This document shows positions 7,409 through 15,249 of a stretch of DNA of 64,000 nt, piece by piece (the first letter of the stretch is position 1; every line of letters begins with the position of its first letter). Below the pieces are notes generated by a model, which saw nothing but the letters and a program-made list of their open reading frames with translations, was not told where the DNA came from and did no database searches. The DNA comes from Lachnospiraceae bacterium (lineage in GTDB: Bacteria; Bacillota; Clostridia; Lachnospirales; Lachnospiraceae): assembly GCA_910576335.1 (NCBI GenBank), contig CAJTIU010000003.1:1-64000 (forward strand), in the 5' to 3' direction. The translations under genes were made by a program, and so were the position numbers.

Positions 7409-8575
7409 ATGAAGCGTTTTGAGTTGATCGCCCCCTGTCATTTTGGGCTTGAGGCAGTGCTGAAAAGGGAGATTACAGGCCTGGGTTACGAGATTTCGGA
7501 GGTGGAGGACGGGCGCGTCACCTTCTGGGGCGATGAAGGCGCTGTATGCCGCGCTAATATATTTTTAAGGACAGCGGAGAGAGTTCTGATTAAGGCAGCC
7601 AGTTTTTCTGCTGTTACCTTTGACGAACTTTTTGAAAAGACAAGGGAAGTACCATGGGAGGACTACATACCGGAAGACGGGAAATGCTGGGTCGCAAAGG
7701 CGGCATCTATAAAAAGCAGGCTGTACAGCCCCTCTGATATTCAGTCGATTATGAAGAAAGCTATTGCCGGGCGTCTGTCAGGGAAGTATCATAAGGACTG
7801 GCTTCCCGAGGACGGGGAGGCGTATCCTTTGAGGGTATTTCTTAAGAAGGACAAGGTGACGATTGGAATCGACACATCCGGGGTATCGCTTCATAAGAGG
7901 GGCTACCGTGAGGTGTCGGGGAAGGCTCCCATTACGGAGACCCTTGCCTGTGCACTGATCATGCTGACGCCCTGGAAGAAAGACCGGATTCTTGTGGATC
8001 CGTTTTGCGGGAGCGGGACATTTCCTATAGAAGCGGCCATGATGGCGGCAGGGATTGCCCCTGGGGTGAACCGTTCCTTTACGGCAGAAGCCTGGGCGGA
8101 TCTGATACCGAAAAAGCTGTGGTATGAGGCGGTAAATGAGGCGAATGACCTGATGGACGAGAACCCGGACGTGGATATCCAGGGCTATGATGTGGATCCG
8201 TCAGTCATCCGGGTTGCCAGGAGAAACGCAAGGGAAGCAGGAGTAGACCATCTGATCCACTTTCAGGAGAGAGATGTGCGGGCGCTGAGTCATCCGAAGA
8301 AATACGGCTTTATCATTACGAACCCGCCTTACGGGGAGCGGTTGGAGGATAAGAAGGATCTTCCGGCGCTTTACCAGGCATTTGGAGAGAGTTTCCGGAG
8401 GCTTGACTCCTGGTCAGCCTATATGATTACCTCCTATGAGGATGCCGAGAGGTATTTTGGACGGAAGGCGGACAAGAACCGGAAGATCTATAACGGAATG
8501 CTGAAGACGTATTTTTACCAGTTCCAGGGACCGAAGCCTGGCCGTACCGGACAGAGAAAAGAGCAACAGGAATAA
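7409..8575 (+). CDS. THUMP-domain class I RNA methyltransferase (RlmL/YpsC-like)
   Basis: About 388 residues. The N-terminus carries a ferredoxin-like/THUMP RNA-binding region (residues 1-150, start KRFELIAPCHFGLEAVLKRE), the C-terminus a Rossmann methyltransferase with FCGSGTFPIEAA (SAM loop, about residue 195) and the NPPYGERL motif (about 305) typical of N2-guanine or N6-adenine methylation. Family members are usually annotated as putative N6-adenine DNA methylases, but characterised relatives (RlmL) modify 23S rRNA guanine N2. I choose ATG 7409 because GGAG lies 6 nt upstream; a TTG at 7397 is a possible alternative start. First gene of a small cluster with rdgB and a phosphoesterase. Confidence 0.85.
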   Translation: MKRFELIAPCHFGLEAVLKREITGLGYEISEVEDGRVTFWGDEGAVCRANIFLRTAERVLIKAASFSAVTFDELFEKTREVPWEDYIPEDGKCWVAKAASIKSRLYSPSDIQSIMKKAIAGRLSGKYHKDWLPEDGEAYPLRVFLKKDKVTIGIDTSGVSLHKRGYREVSGKAPITETLACALIMLTPWKKDRILVDPFCGSGTFPIEAAMMAAGIAPGVNRSFTAEAWADLIPKKLWYEAVNEANDLMDENPDVDIQGYDVDPSVIRVARRNAREAGVDHLIHFQERDVRALSHPKKYGFIITNPPYGERLEDKKDLPALYQAFGESFRRLDSWSAYMITSYEDAERYFGRKADKNRKIYNGMLKTYFYQFQGPKPGRTGQRKEQQE

Positions 8576-8591
8576 TAGAGAGGCGGAGTAT

Positions 8592-9215
8592 ATGGACAAA
8601 ATTATATTTGCTACGGGAAATCAGAATAAGATGATAGAGATCCGGATGATTCTTGCTGATCTGGGAGCAGAGATCTTATCCCAGAAGGAGGCGGGAATTG
8701 ATGCATCAGTGGTGGAAGACGGGACGACCTTTGAGGAAAATGCGCTGATTAAGGCGCGGGGAATCGCGGAGGCGGCACGCAGGATGCCAGAGTACCAGGA
8801 CGCAGTTATCCTGGCGGATGATTCCGGACTTGAGATTGACTATCTGGGGAAGGAGCCAGGAATCTATTCTGCCAGATATATGGGGGAGGACACTTCCTAT
8901 GATATTAAGAACCAGGCGCTTCTTAACAGGCTTTCGGGCGTGCCGGATGAGGAGCGCACTGCGCGGTTTGTCTGTGCCATTGCGGCAGCATTTCCGGACG
9001 GGACAAGCCAGGTGGTTAGAGGAACAATGGAAGGGATCATTGGTCATGAGATCACGGGTGAAAATGGATTTGGCTATGACCCGATCTTTTACCTTCCGGA
9101 GTACGGGTGCACAAGCGCGCAGCTTGCGCCGGAGAAGAAAAATGAACTGAGCCACAGGGGAGAGGGACTTCGGAAGATGCGGAGGATACTCGAAGGTAAC
9201 AGTGAAGGTATCTGA
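8592..9215 (+). CDS. rdgB: XTP/dITP diphosphatase (RdgB/HAM1 family)
   Basis: House-cleaning nucleotide pyrophosphatase that hydrolyses dITP, XTP and ITP to monophosphates, keeping deaminated purines out of DNA and RNA. The 207-residue length is normal. Family signatures are visible: IIFATGNQNKMIEI at the N-terminus (substrate loop), ILADDSGLEIDYLGKEPGIYSARY around residue 80 (metal site) and GENGFGYDPIF near residue 160. Start ATG 8592 follows GAGGCGGAG. It lies 16 bp after the methyltransferase gene and 38 bp before a YfcE-type phosphoesterase, an arrangement common in Clostridia. Confidence 0.93.
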   Translation: MDKIIFATGNQNKMIEIRMILADLGAEILSQKEAGIDASVVEDGTTFEENALIKARGIAEAARRMPEYQDAVILADDSGLEIDYLGKEPGIYSARYMGEDTSYDIKNQALLNRLSGVPDEERTARFVCAIAAAFPDGTSQVVRGTMEGIIGHEITGENGFGYDPIFYLPEYGCTSAQLAPEKKNELSHRGEGLRKMRRILEGNSEGI

Positions 9216-9253
9216 ACTGTTGCCCTCGAAGAAAAAGCGGGGAGCAGAATATT

Positions 9254-9736
9254 ATGAGAATATTGATTGTCAGCGACACACATAAGTCGCACAGAAATCT
9301 GGAGAGAGTGCTTCAGAAAGAAACAGGAATTGACATGATGATCCACTTGGGTGATGTGGAGGGGGCAGAGGATTATATAGAAGCCCTCGCAGGATGCCCG
9401 GTACATATGGTGGGAGGAAATAATGATTTCTTCTCGGATCTTCCAAGGGAGGAGGAATTCCAGATCGGGGAGAAGCACATCTTTATTACCCACGGGCATT
9501 ATTACTGCGTCGCCCTCAACGAAGAGCGCCTGAAGGAGGAGGCGCGCGGACGGGGGGCGGATGTGGTGATGTATGGACACACGCACAGGCCGTCCCTTAC
9601 TGAGGAAGATGATCTCGTGACGCTGAATCCTGGAAGTATTGCATACCCCAGGCAGATGGGACGTAAGGGTAGCTATATTATCATGGACATAGAGGAAGTC
9701 GGAAGTATGCATTTTGATGTGCGGTACTGTGACTGA
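9254..9736 (+). CDS. YfcE/MJ0936-type metallophosphoesterase
   Basis: 160-residue calcineurin-like phosphoesterase. The metal-binding signature is complete: SDTH (residues 7-10), HLGD (about 31-34), GNND (about 55), THGH (about 78), GHTH (about 104-107), then the NPGS loop. Relatives hydrolyse phosphodiesters such as bis-pNPP in vitro with Mn2+; the physiological substrate is not settled. Start ATG 9254 follows a GGGGAGCAG ribosome site. Co-oriented with rdgB and probably co-transcribed. The response regulator gene begins only 13 bp after its stop, so read-through into the fused two-component gene is likely. Confidence 0.9.
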   Translation: MRILIVSDTHKSHRNLERVLQKETGIDMMIHLGDVEGAEDYIEALAGCPVHMVGGNNDFFSDLPREEEFQIGEKHIFITHGHYYCVALNEERLKEEARGRGADVVMYGHTHRPSLTEEDDLVTLNPGSIAYPRQMGRKGSYIIMDIEEVGSMHFDVRYCD

Positions 9737-9748
9737 GGCAGACAGAGT

Positions 9749-11425
9749 ATGAGACTTTTATATGCTGAGGATGAGAGGGCTATGTCAGAGGCTGTCGTGG
9801 ATATTCTGACTTATCATAACTATATTGTGGACGCAGTGTATGACGGGGAGGAGGCGCTTGCCTATGCCAGGACCGGGGAGTATGACGGGATTATTCTTGA
9901 TATTATGATACCGAAGCCAGACGGCCTGGAGGTGCTTGGACGGCTCCGGCGCGAGGGATTCCGGACGCCGGTGCTGCTCCTTACGGCAAAGTCGGAGACA
10001 GAGGATCAGATAAAGGGACTGGATCTTGGGGCGGATGACTATCTGCCCAAGCCATTTTCCATGAATCTGCTGCTTGCCCGTGTCCGCGCTATGCTTCGGC
10101 GCAGGGAGGAATATACGCCCGATATTCTGACCTGCGGAAATATATCGCTGAACCGGAAGAGTTATGAACTGGCGGGGGAGGGAGGAGTGCAGGTTCTTCC
10201 AAGACTGGAATACCAGCTTATGGAGCTTCTGATGCTGAATCAGGGCATCTGTCTGTCCACAGAGACTCTGCTTGTGAAAGTGTGGGGCTATGATACAGAG
10301 ACGGAGCCCGGAATGAAGCCAGACATGGATCCTGGGAAGGGGCATGAGCCCGGTGCACCGCCGCCGGGTCTTGATATGAGGGCTCCCAAAAATGATTATG
10401 ATACGGTGATGTCTTCGAATTTTTTCGTGCTCCGGTTTGATGAAAATGGGAGTATTGTTTACGTGGATGTGAGCCGGACTTCGGCGGTGGGTGAAGAGGA
10501 CGCAAAAGCATATGCACAGGAGGTATACCAGACAGGAAAGGAGACTGGAAAAAGCGGAAGGTTCCGGTATCTAGTCCGCAGCAGTCCTGCGGGACAGGGT
10601 AAGACGGTTATATTTCTTGACATATCGGAGGAGAGGGTGTCCGGACTGCGGGTGCTCCTGCTGTCGGGCGCTGCGGGGTGTGTCTGCTGGGCACTGATGT
10701 TTGCGTTTGTGGCTCTGCTTTCCAGGCGCGCAATCCGTCCCATTGCAGAGAGTATGGAGAGACAGAAGCAGTTTGTGACAAATGCGGGCCATGAGATCAA
10801 GACTCCGCTTGCTATTATCCAGTCTAATACAGAGGCGATGGAGCTCTATAACGGAGAAAATAAGTGGAGCAGAAATATTAAGGAGCAGACTATGCGCCTT
10901 GACGGTCTGATGAAGAATCTGCTTACCCTTGCGCGTATGGATGAAGGGGGAATGAAGGGAAAAGCAGTGGAGTTTTCTGCAGGCAGCCTGTTGGTGGAAG
11001 TTGTGGATGAATTTATGGAGCCTTTTAAGCTCCGGGGAATTTCTGTCCAGACGGATATCCAGGAGGATGTCTATATCTGTGCTGACCGGGAACAGGTGGG
11101 GCAGCTGTTTGCGATTCTGCTTGATAATGCATTGAAATATACGGATGATAATGGACGGGTGAGGTGTGCAGTCTGCAGAAGTGGGGAACGGAGCGTCATC
11201 CGGGTGGAGAATACCTGTGAGGCGCTTCCGGAGGTTCTGCCGGAGAAGCTGTTTGACCGGTTTTACCGGGCGGATGGGGCGCGTACGCAGAAAGGTCATG
11301 GGGGATATGGGATCGGGCTTTCAATGGCGCGGTTTATTGCTGAGGCCAGCAAAGGGATGATCAGAGCAGAGTATAGGGAGGGGAATGTGGTATCCTTTGA
11401 GGTGGAATTTGCTGGAGAAATGTAG
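9749..11425 (+). CDS. Response regulator-histidine kinase in-frame fusion
   Basis: 558 residues that start as an OmpR-type response regulator and end as a membrane histidine kinase. The receiver domain (1-120) is intact: acidic pocket AEDE, phospho-acceptor D51 in ILDIMIPKPDG, T79 and K101. The winged-helix domain starts near 125 but stops at VWGYDTETEP (about 184), where the recognition helix and wing should follow. The sequence continues directly with a Pro/Gly linker, an extracytoplasmic-type sensor segment (NFFVLRFDENGSIVYVD), one transmembrane helix (about 298-320), the HisKA box NAGHEIKTPLAII (H348) and an HATPase domain (NALKYTDD, GGYGIGLSMA). The kinase's usual first membrane helix is missing, so topology and DNA binding are both compromised. 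Most simply a deletion fused adjacent genes. The last base of the TAG stop is the first base of mobile copy B. Confidence 0.85.
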   Translation: MRLLYAEDERAMSEAVVDILTYHNYIVDAVYDGEEALAYARTGEYDGIILDIMIPKPDGLEVLGRLRREGFRTPVLLLTAKSETEDQIKGLDLGADDYLPKPFSMNLLLARVRAMLRRREEYTPDILTCGNISLNRKSYELAGEGGVQVLPRLEYQLMELLMLNQGICLSTETLLVKVWGYDTETEPGMKPDMDPGKGHEPGAPPPGLDMRAPKNDYDTVMSSNFFVLRFDENGSIVYVDVSRTSAVGEEDAKAYAQEVYQTGKETGKSGRFRYLVRSSPAGQGKTVIFLDISEERVSGLRVLLLSGAAGCVCWALMFAFVALLSRRAIRPIAESMERQKQFVTNAGHEIKTPLAIIQSNTEAMELYNGENKWSRNIKEQTMRLDGLMKNLLTLARMDEGGMKGKAVEFSAGSLLVEVVDEFMEPFKLRGISVQTDIQEDVYICADREQVGQLFAILLDNALKYTDDNGRVRCAVCRSGERSVIRVENTCEALPEVLPEKLFDRFYRADGARTQKGHGGYGIGLSMARFIAEASKGMIRAEYREGNVVSFEVEFAGEM

Positions 11426-11557
11426 TTACTGTTCACACAGGACTTTGCATTTACTGCAAAGTCCGTAAGAAAATGATTCAGGTGTGAGCAAATCCCATTT
11501 GCGAAGCGAATTTTAAATGGATTTGCGAATGTTACTGTGAACGGAGTGAACAGTAAC
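11425..11557. mobile_element. MITE-like multi-hairpin element, copy B
   Basis: 133 bp with ends GTTACTGTTCAC and GTGAACAGTAAC, flanked by identical octamers GAAATGTA (11417-11424 and 11558-11565). The insertion split the kinase stop codon and restored TAG with its own first base. Internal hairpins use different bases from copy A (ACTTTGCA...TGCAAAGT; GCAAATCC...GGATTTGC) around the same core. Confidence 0.85.
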
Positions 11558-11653
11558 GAAATGTAGTTTAATTATCGGATGATTTGCCGATTATGTAGAA
11601 AATTGTCTGGCTATATGGTATCATTAAATAAAGGCTGAAGGGAGGAGAGCGCT

Positions 11654-12535
11654 ATGCCAAATCCATCACCATTACGTTATCCTGGCGGGAAAAGCCGTCT
11701 GTCAGATTTTGTTGGAATGATGATAAATAATATAGGTATATCTAACTGTACATATGTTGAGCCGTTTGCGGGAGGAGCAGGGGTTGCCCTTTCTCTTTTG
11801 CTTGACAGAAAGGTAGAAAATATAGTTATAAATGATTTTGACAAAGCCATCTATTCTTTTTGGCGTGCGGTTAAAGAGGCTCCTGACGAGCTGATAAACA
11901 GAATAGAAAATACACCAGTAACAATAGATGAATGGTATAAACAAAAGGAGATTTACCTGTCGCAGACAAAATACTCTGTTGATCTGGCTTTCGCAACCTT
12001 ATTTTTAAATAGAACAAATCGATCAGGTATTTTGACAGCCGGACCTATAGGAGGATACTCACAGGCTGGCGAATGGAAGTTGGATGTCAGATTTAAGCGA
12101 AGCGCACTGATTGCAAAGATCAAGGCTATTTCGGTTTTTAGAAATCATATAAGCGTGTATAACAAAGATATTATAAGTCTGTTGAATAATTACATTCCGC
12201 GATTCGGAGAAAATATCTTTATTTATTTCGATCCACCATATTACAATAAGGGGCAAAAGTTATATAAAAATTTTCTTACATCAGATGATCACAGAAAAAT
12301 CCACGATGTTATAGTTAATAATATTGATGCACCCTGGATTATGACGTATGATGATGTACCGGAAATTGCAAATCTATATGCACAAAATAAAACGCAGAAA
12401 TTCGACTTGATTTATAGTGCCGCAAATAAGGGAAAGGCATCTGAATTGCTGATTTATTCAAATAAGGTATCATGTCCTACAAAACAGCAGTTATTAAGTT
12501 ATCAGATACCAATAGATTTCCGGGAATGTGTATAG
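11654..12535 (+). CDS. D12-class (Dam-type) adenine-N6 DNA methyltransferase
   Basis: 293-residue site-specific DNA methyltransferase transferring a methyl group from SAM to adenine N6. Motifs in order: the N-terminal LRYPGGKS signature of the D12 class (residues 7-14), the SAM-binding EPFAGGAGVALSLL segment (about 35-48) and the catalytic DPPYY motif (about 194). Length is normal, so it should be active. Start ATG 11654 follows GGGAGGAGAGC. Base composition is clearly more AT-rich than flanking genes. The next gene's ribosome site overlaps its stop codon, so the two are translationally linked: this enzyme probably marks self DNA for, or works with, the ATPase/TOPRIM protein downstream. Recognition sequence unknown. 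Confidence 0.9.
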   Translation: MPNPSPLRYPGGKSRLSDFVGMMINNIGISNCTYVEPFAGGAGVALSLLLDRKVENIVINDFDKAIYSFWRAVKEAPDELINRIENTPVTIDEWYKQKEIYLSQTKYSVDLAFATLFLNRTNRSGILTAGPIGGYSQAGEWKLDVRFKRSALIAKIKAISVFRNHISVYNKDIISLLNNYIPRFGENIFIYFDPPYYNKGQKLYKNFLTSDDHRKIHDVIVNNIDAPWIMTYDDVPEIANLYAQNKTQKFDLIYSAANKGKASELLIYSNKVSCPTKQQLLSYQIPIDFRECV

Positions 12536-12545
12536 GAGGGGATAT

Positions 12546-14252
12546 ATGATTATTAAAAGTATTGAAATAGAGAAATTTCGTGCGTTTGAACATGCATCTT
12601 TTTGCTTAGGCAGACGTCTTACTGTAATATCGGGACGTAATGCCACACAAAAAACGACATTGCTGGGGATGATTGGACAACCGTTTACGATTTCTTCAAA
12701 AACGCACCCTATGTACGGTTGTAAAACAATTGATGGATATAATTTTCATTCACAATTTCGGGAAAAGTTTAAAATATCCCCGCAGTATGATGTGATCGGT
12801 GAACATAAGTGGACGTTGCGTTTACATAACGGAGTCTGTGAACGAAACTACTTTTCGGTTGAGAGTATTGCCAGACGGCAGAAAGGGCAGGTGCCTACAT
12901 TAAGATTTTGGAATGCTGAAAGCCGTGCAAAAGGGGCAGGATATATTCAAATGCCTGTCTATTTTTTGAGCCTGAGTCGATTATTCCCTATTGGAGAAAG
13001 TGGAAAAACCCAGTCAATAGCCTCCAATCTCACTAAAGAAGAATTAGAATACTGCATTGATAGTTATAGAACGATTTTGTCTATCCAGAATATGGGAGAG
13101 GAGCCAGTGGTGGGACTTGAAAAGGGTACATCCTCAAAAGTATTTGCAGGAGTAAGTGATAGTACACATGATATTTTTACTAATTCTGCCGGAGAAGGAA
13201 ATATCATGAAAATTATACTGGCAGTAATGTCATTTAGACGGCTGAAGGAGCAGTTTGGACGGAGTTATAAAGGTGGAATTTTATTAATAGATGAATTGGA
13301 TGCTACTTTGTATGGATTCTCACAAGGGAAATTAGTGGAATATTTATGGAAGGCCGCAGGTGATTATAAAATTCAAATTATTTTCACAACACATTCACCG
13401 GTTATTTTGAAGTGTGTTAACAAATATTATCGAAAAGAGCGTCAGGAGAAAGGCATAAAGATTCCTTTATCTGCGTATGATAATTCTATAGTTTATTTGA
13501 AACCCTGTTATAATGAGGAAGGTAAAAGGACAATTATGCCTGAAAATATATTTTCCACAGACGAATTAAGCCAGATTCTTAATGATATTAATCTTACCGC
13601 ACCTGTGGGAGGAAACAAAATAAATATATATTGTGAAGATACGCGTGCGATTTCATTTTTGAAGTATATCATCAAGAAGTCTTTGGACATTAACCTGGAC
13701 TTGTTTATGATATTTGTTGATATAAACCTGGGATGGACTAATTATATACAATTAGCGGAAAAAAGAGTTCCTGAATTTCGGGATAATATAATTGTTCTTG
13801 ACGGAGATGTACCATATAAACCGGAATATAGGGCAAAATCCAGAATTGTAGCAGATGCGGGGAATTTTCTGTTTTTGCCATTAGTGATTGAAAAAGATAT
13901 TTTTGAACTATTAAAGGATCATTCGGCTTTTTTGAGATTTCAGGGTTCATTTTCGCGGATACCTGGATTTAGCTATGATATATGTTTTAATAACTGGCCT
14001 CTTGATTCGGGGAAATATAGGACGGTTGATTTTAAGCATTGGTTTGCACAGACGGTATCAGTCTTAGGAGATGAAAATGTATTATTTTCTTTTTGGTGTA
14101 GTGAACATCAAGATGTGGCAGAAAAATTTGTAGAGAGTTTTATTACTTTATTCAATGTGCTTGCGGAGAAGATGGAAGTTGATGCTTTACCGGCTGCAGA
14201 TACTATGTCTGAAGAAGGTATGAGTGACATTCCGGAAGAAATGAAAGAGTAA
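12546..14252 (+). CDS. OLD-like ATPase-TOPRIM protein, putative defence nuclease
   Basis: About 568 residues. The N-terminal half is an SMC/ABC-like ATPase: P-loop GRNATQKTT (about 30-38), signature-like NSAGEGN (about 218-224), Walker B ILLIDELDATL (about 246-256) and switch histidine in FTTHSP. From about residue 358 a TOPRIM-like fold follows: IYCED (Glu), then VLDGD (DxD) and VIEKDIFELL, as in OLD and GajA nucleases. The P-loop is unusual: the two glycines of G-x-N-G-x-G-K are Ala and Gln, while Lys-Thr is kept. The frame opens at 12528, but ATG 12546 has an AGGAGGGG ribosome site, so I use that. It is tightly coupled to a Dam-type methyltransferase and AT-rich, like acquired defence cassettes. 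Target and trigger unknown. Confidence 0.8.
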   Translation: MIIKSIEIEKFRAFEHASFCLGRRLTVISGRNATQKTTLLGMIGQPFTISSKTHPMYGCKTIDGYNFHSQFREKFKISPQYDVIGEHKWTLRLHNGVCERNYFSVESIARRQKGQVPTLRFWNAESRAKGAGYIQMPVYFLSLSRLFPIGESGKTQSIASNLTKEELEYCIDSYRTILSIQNMGEEPVVGLEKGTSSKVFAGVSDSTHDIFTNSAGEGNIMKIILAVMSFRRLKEQFGRSYKGGILLIDELDATLYGFSQGKLVEYLWKAAGDYKIQIIFTTHSPVILKCVNKYYRKERQEKGIKIPLSAYDNSIVYLKPCYNEEGKRTIMPENIFSTDELSQILNDINLTAPVGGNKINIYCEDTRAISFLKYIIKKSLDINLDLFMIFVDINLGWTNYIQLAEKRVPEFRDNIIVLDGDVPYKPEYRAKSRIVADAGNFLFLPLVIEKDIFELLKDHSAFLRFQGSFSRIPGFSYDICFNNWPLDSGKYRTVDFKHWFAQTVSVLGDENVLFSFWCSEHQDVAEKFVESFITLFNVLAEKMEVDALPAADTMSEEGMSDIPEEMKE

Positions 14253-14289
14253 AATAATCTATCCCTTACTGACGTGAGAACTATAATAT

Positions 14290-14327
14290 GATGAAAGCGT
14301 CAAAATACCTTTTGGCGCTTTCATCAT
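14290..14327. terminator. Hairpin between convergent genes
   Basis: TGATGAAAGCG pairs exactly with CGCTTTCATCA around a 16-nt interior. It sits between the ATPase gene and the convergent Uma2 gene and could terminate either transcript; the U-tract is weak on both strands. Confidence 0.5.
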
Positions 14328-14355
14328 AAAAGGCCTGTATGGGACGAATAAATGG

Positions 14356-14910
14356 TTAAGATATATCTAATTCACTAAAGTCAATCCATAGATCGTTAAA
14401 AACATTCGCGGTTACATTTTCTTCGAATGTGCAGGACTTTACTTCCAAGTCTGGCTTTTCAAGATGGTATATAAAAATCTTTTTGCTGCGCGGGTCAACA
14501 ATCCAGTATTCTCTCACCCCGGCATCTGCATATAGATTTAGCTTACGGATATAATCATGGCTGGAATTACTGGGGGAAATAATCTCTATGATCCAGTCCG
14601 GCGCGCCGGTGCATCCCCGGTCTGTCAGTTTGTTTTTGTCACAGATTACACTTATATCTGGCTCTACTATGGTCTTATCATCATCCGCAAATAATTTGAC
14701 TGCAAATGGAGCAGGGTAAATTCTGCAGGAGCCTTTTCTGGAATTAATATAATTAGCAATCCTGACATGGAGAAAAGACAGGATTTCCTGGTGTATCCGA
14801 CCAGGTGCGGCCATATAGTAAATCTGTCCGCCGATTAACTCTGCCCGGACATCTTCTGGAAGCGTATAATAGTCTTCTTCGGTATAAACTTCTAATTGTG
14901 CTAATGCCAT
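14356..14910 (-). CDS. Uma2 family (DUF820) PD-(D/E)XK-like protein
   Basis: 184 residues. The sequence matches the Uma2 family: TLPEDVRAELIGGQIYYMAAPG near the N-terminus, a VEPDISVICD segment (Asp of the nuclease core), then WIIEIISPSNS and a LNLYADAGVREYWIVDP stretch carrying the conserved Glu/Lys-like positions. Family members have a restriction-endonuclease fold; their biological role is unproven, although they spread widely in cyanobacteria and clostridia. The frame is open further, but ATG at 14910 follows GAAAGGAGATCC, the only good ribosome site. Convergent with the putative defence pair, so it may belong to the same accessory block, though its base composition is closer to the host. 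Confidence 0.8.
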   Translation of the reverse strand: MALAQLEVYTEEDYYTLPEDVRAELIGGQIYYMAAPGRIHQEILSFLHVRIANYINSRKGSCRIYPAPFAVKLFADDDKTIVEPDISVICDKNKLTDRGCTGAPDWIIEIISPSNSSHDYIRKLNLYADAGVREYWIVDPRSKKIFIYHLEKPDLEVKSCTFEENVTANVFNDLWIDFSELDIS

Positions 14911-14995
14911 AATGGATCTCCTTTCTAAATAGTCATTTTTATTACTTAAAGCTATTATAACATATGTAGATTTTAATAACAGGGTAAAATATATT

Positions 14996-15166
14996 ACCAC
15001 TTTATCGGCTCGGATGCCGGTTACTATTCACGGGGCCGTGCATTCGGCTGCACGGCATCCGAGCCGATAAAGTGGTGGTTTCCGGTATCCAGCCCCTCGC
15101 TGAAAGCGACTTTTATATGTGTTGGATGCGTTACTGTGAGCGGACGGTTAGTCCGTGAATAGTAAT
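14996..15166. mobile_element. MITE-like element, copy C, with extra inverted arm
   Basis: The element proper runs 15020-15166 (GTTACTATTCACGG ... CCGTGAATAGTAAT). A further 24-bp arm outside it (14996-15019) is the exact reverse complement of internal positions 15053-15076, so the left end can fold into a long stem enclosing the terminal repeat. No clear target duplication was found. The rest of 14911-15249 holds nothing else recognisable. Confidence 0.75.
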
Positions 15167-15249
15167 CTAAGTTTCATCTAAGGTTAGCAGAGTATACTGA
15201 TGCTGACACGAATTAATGGCAGTCAGTATAGACCGGAAAGGAGACTTTT

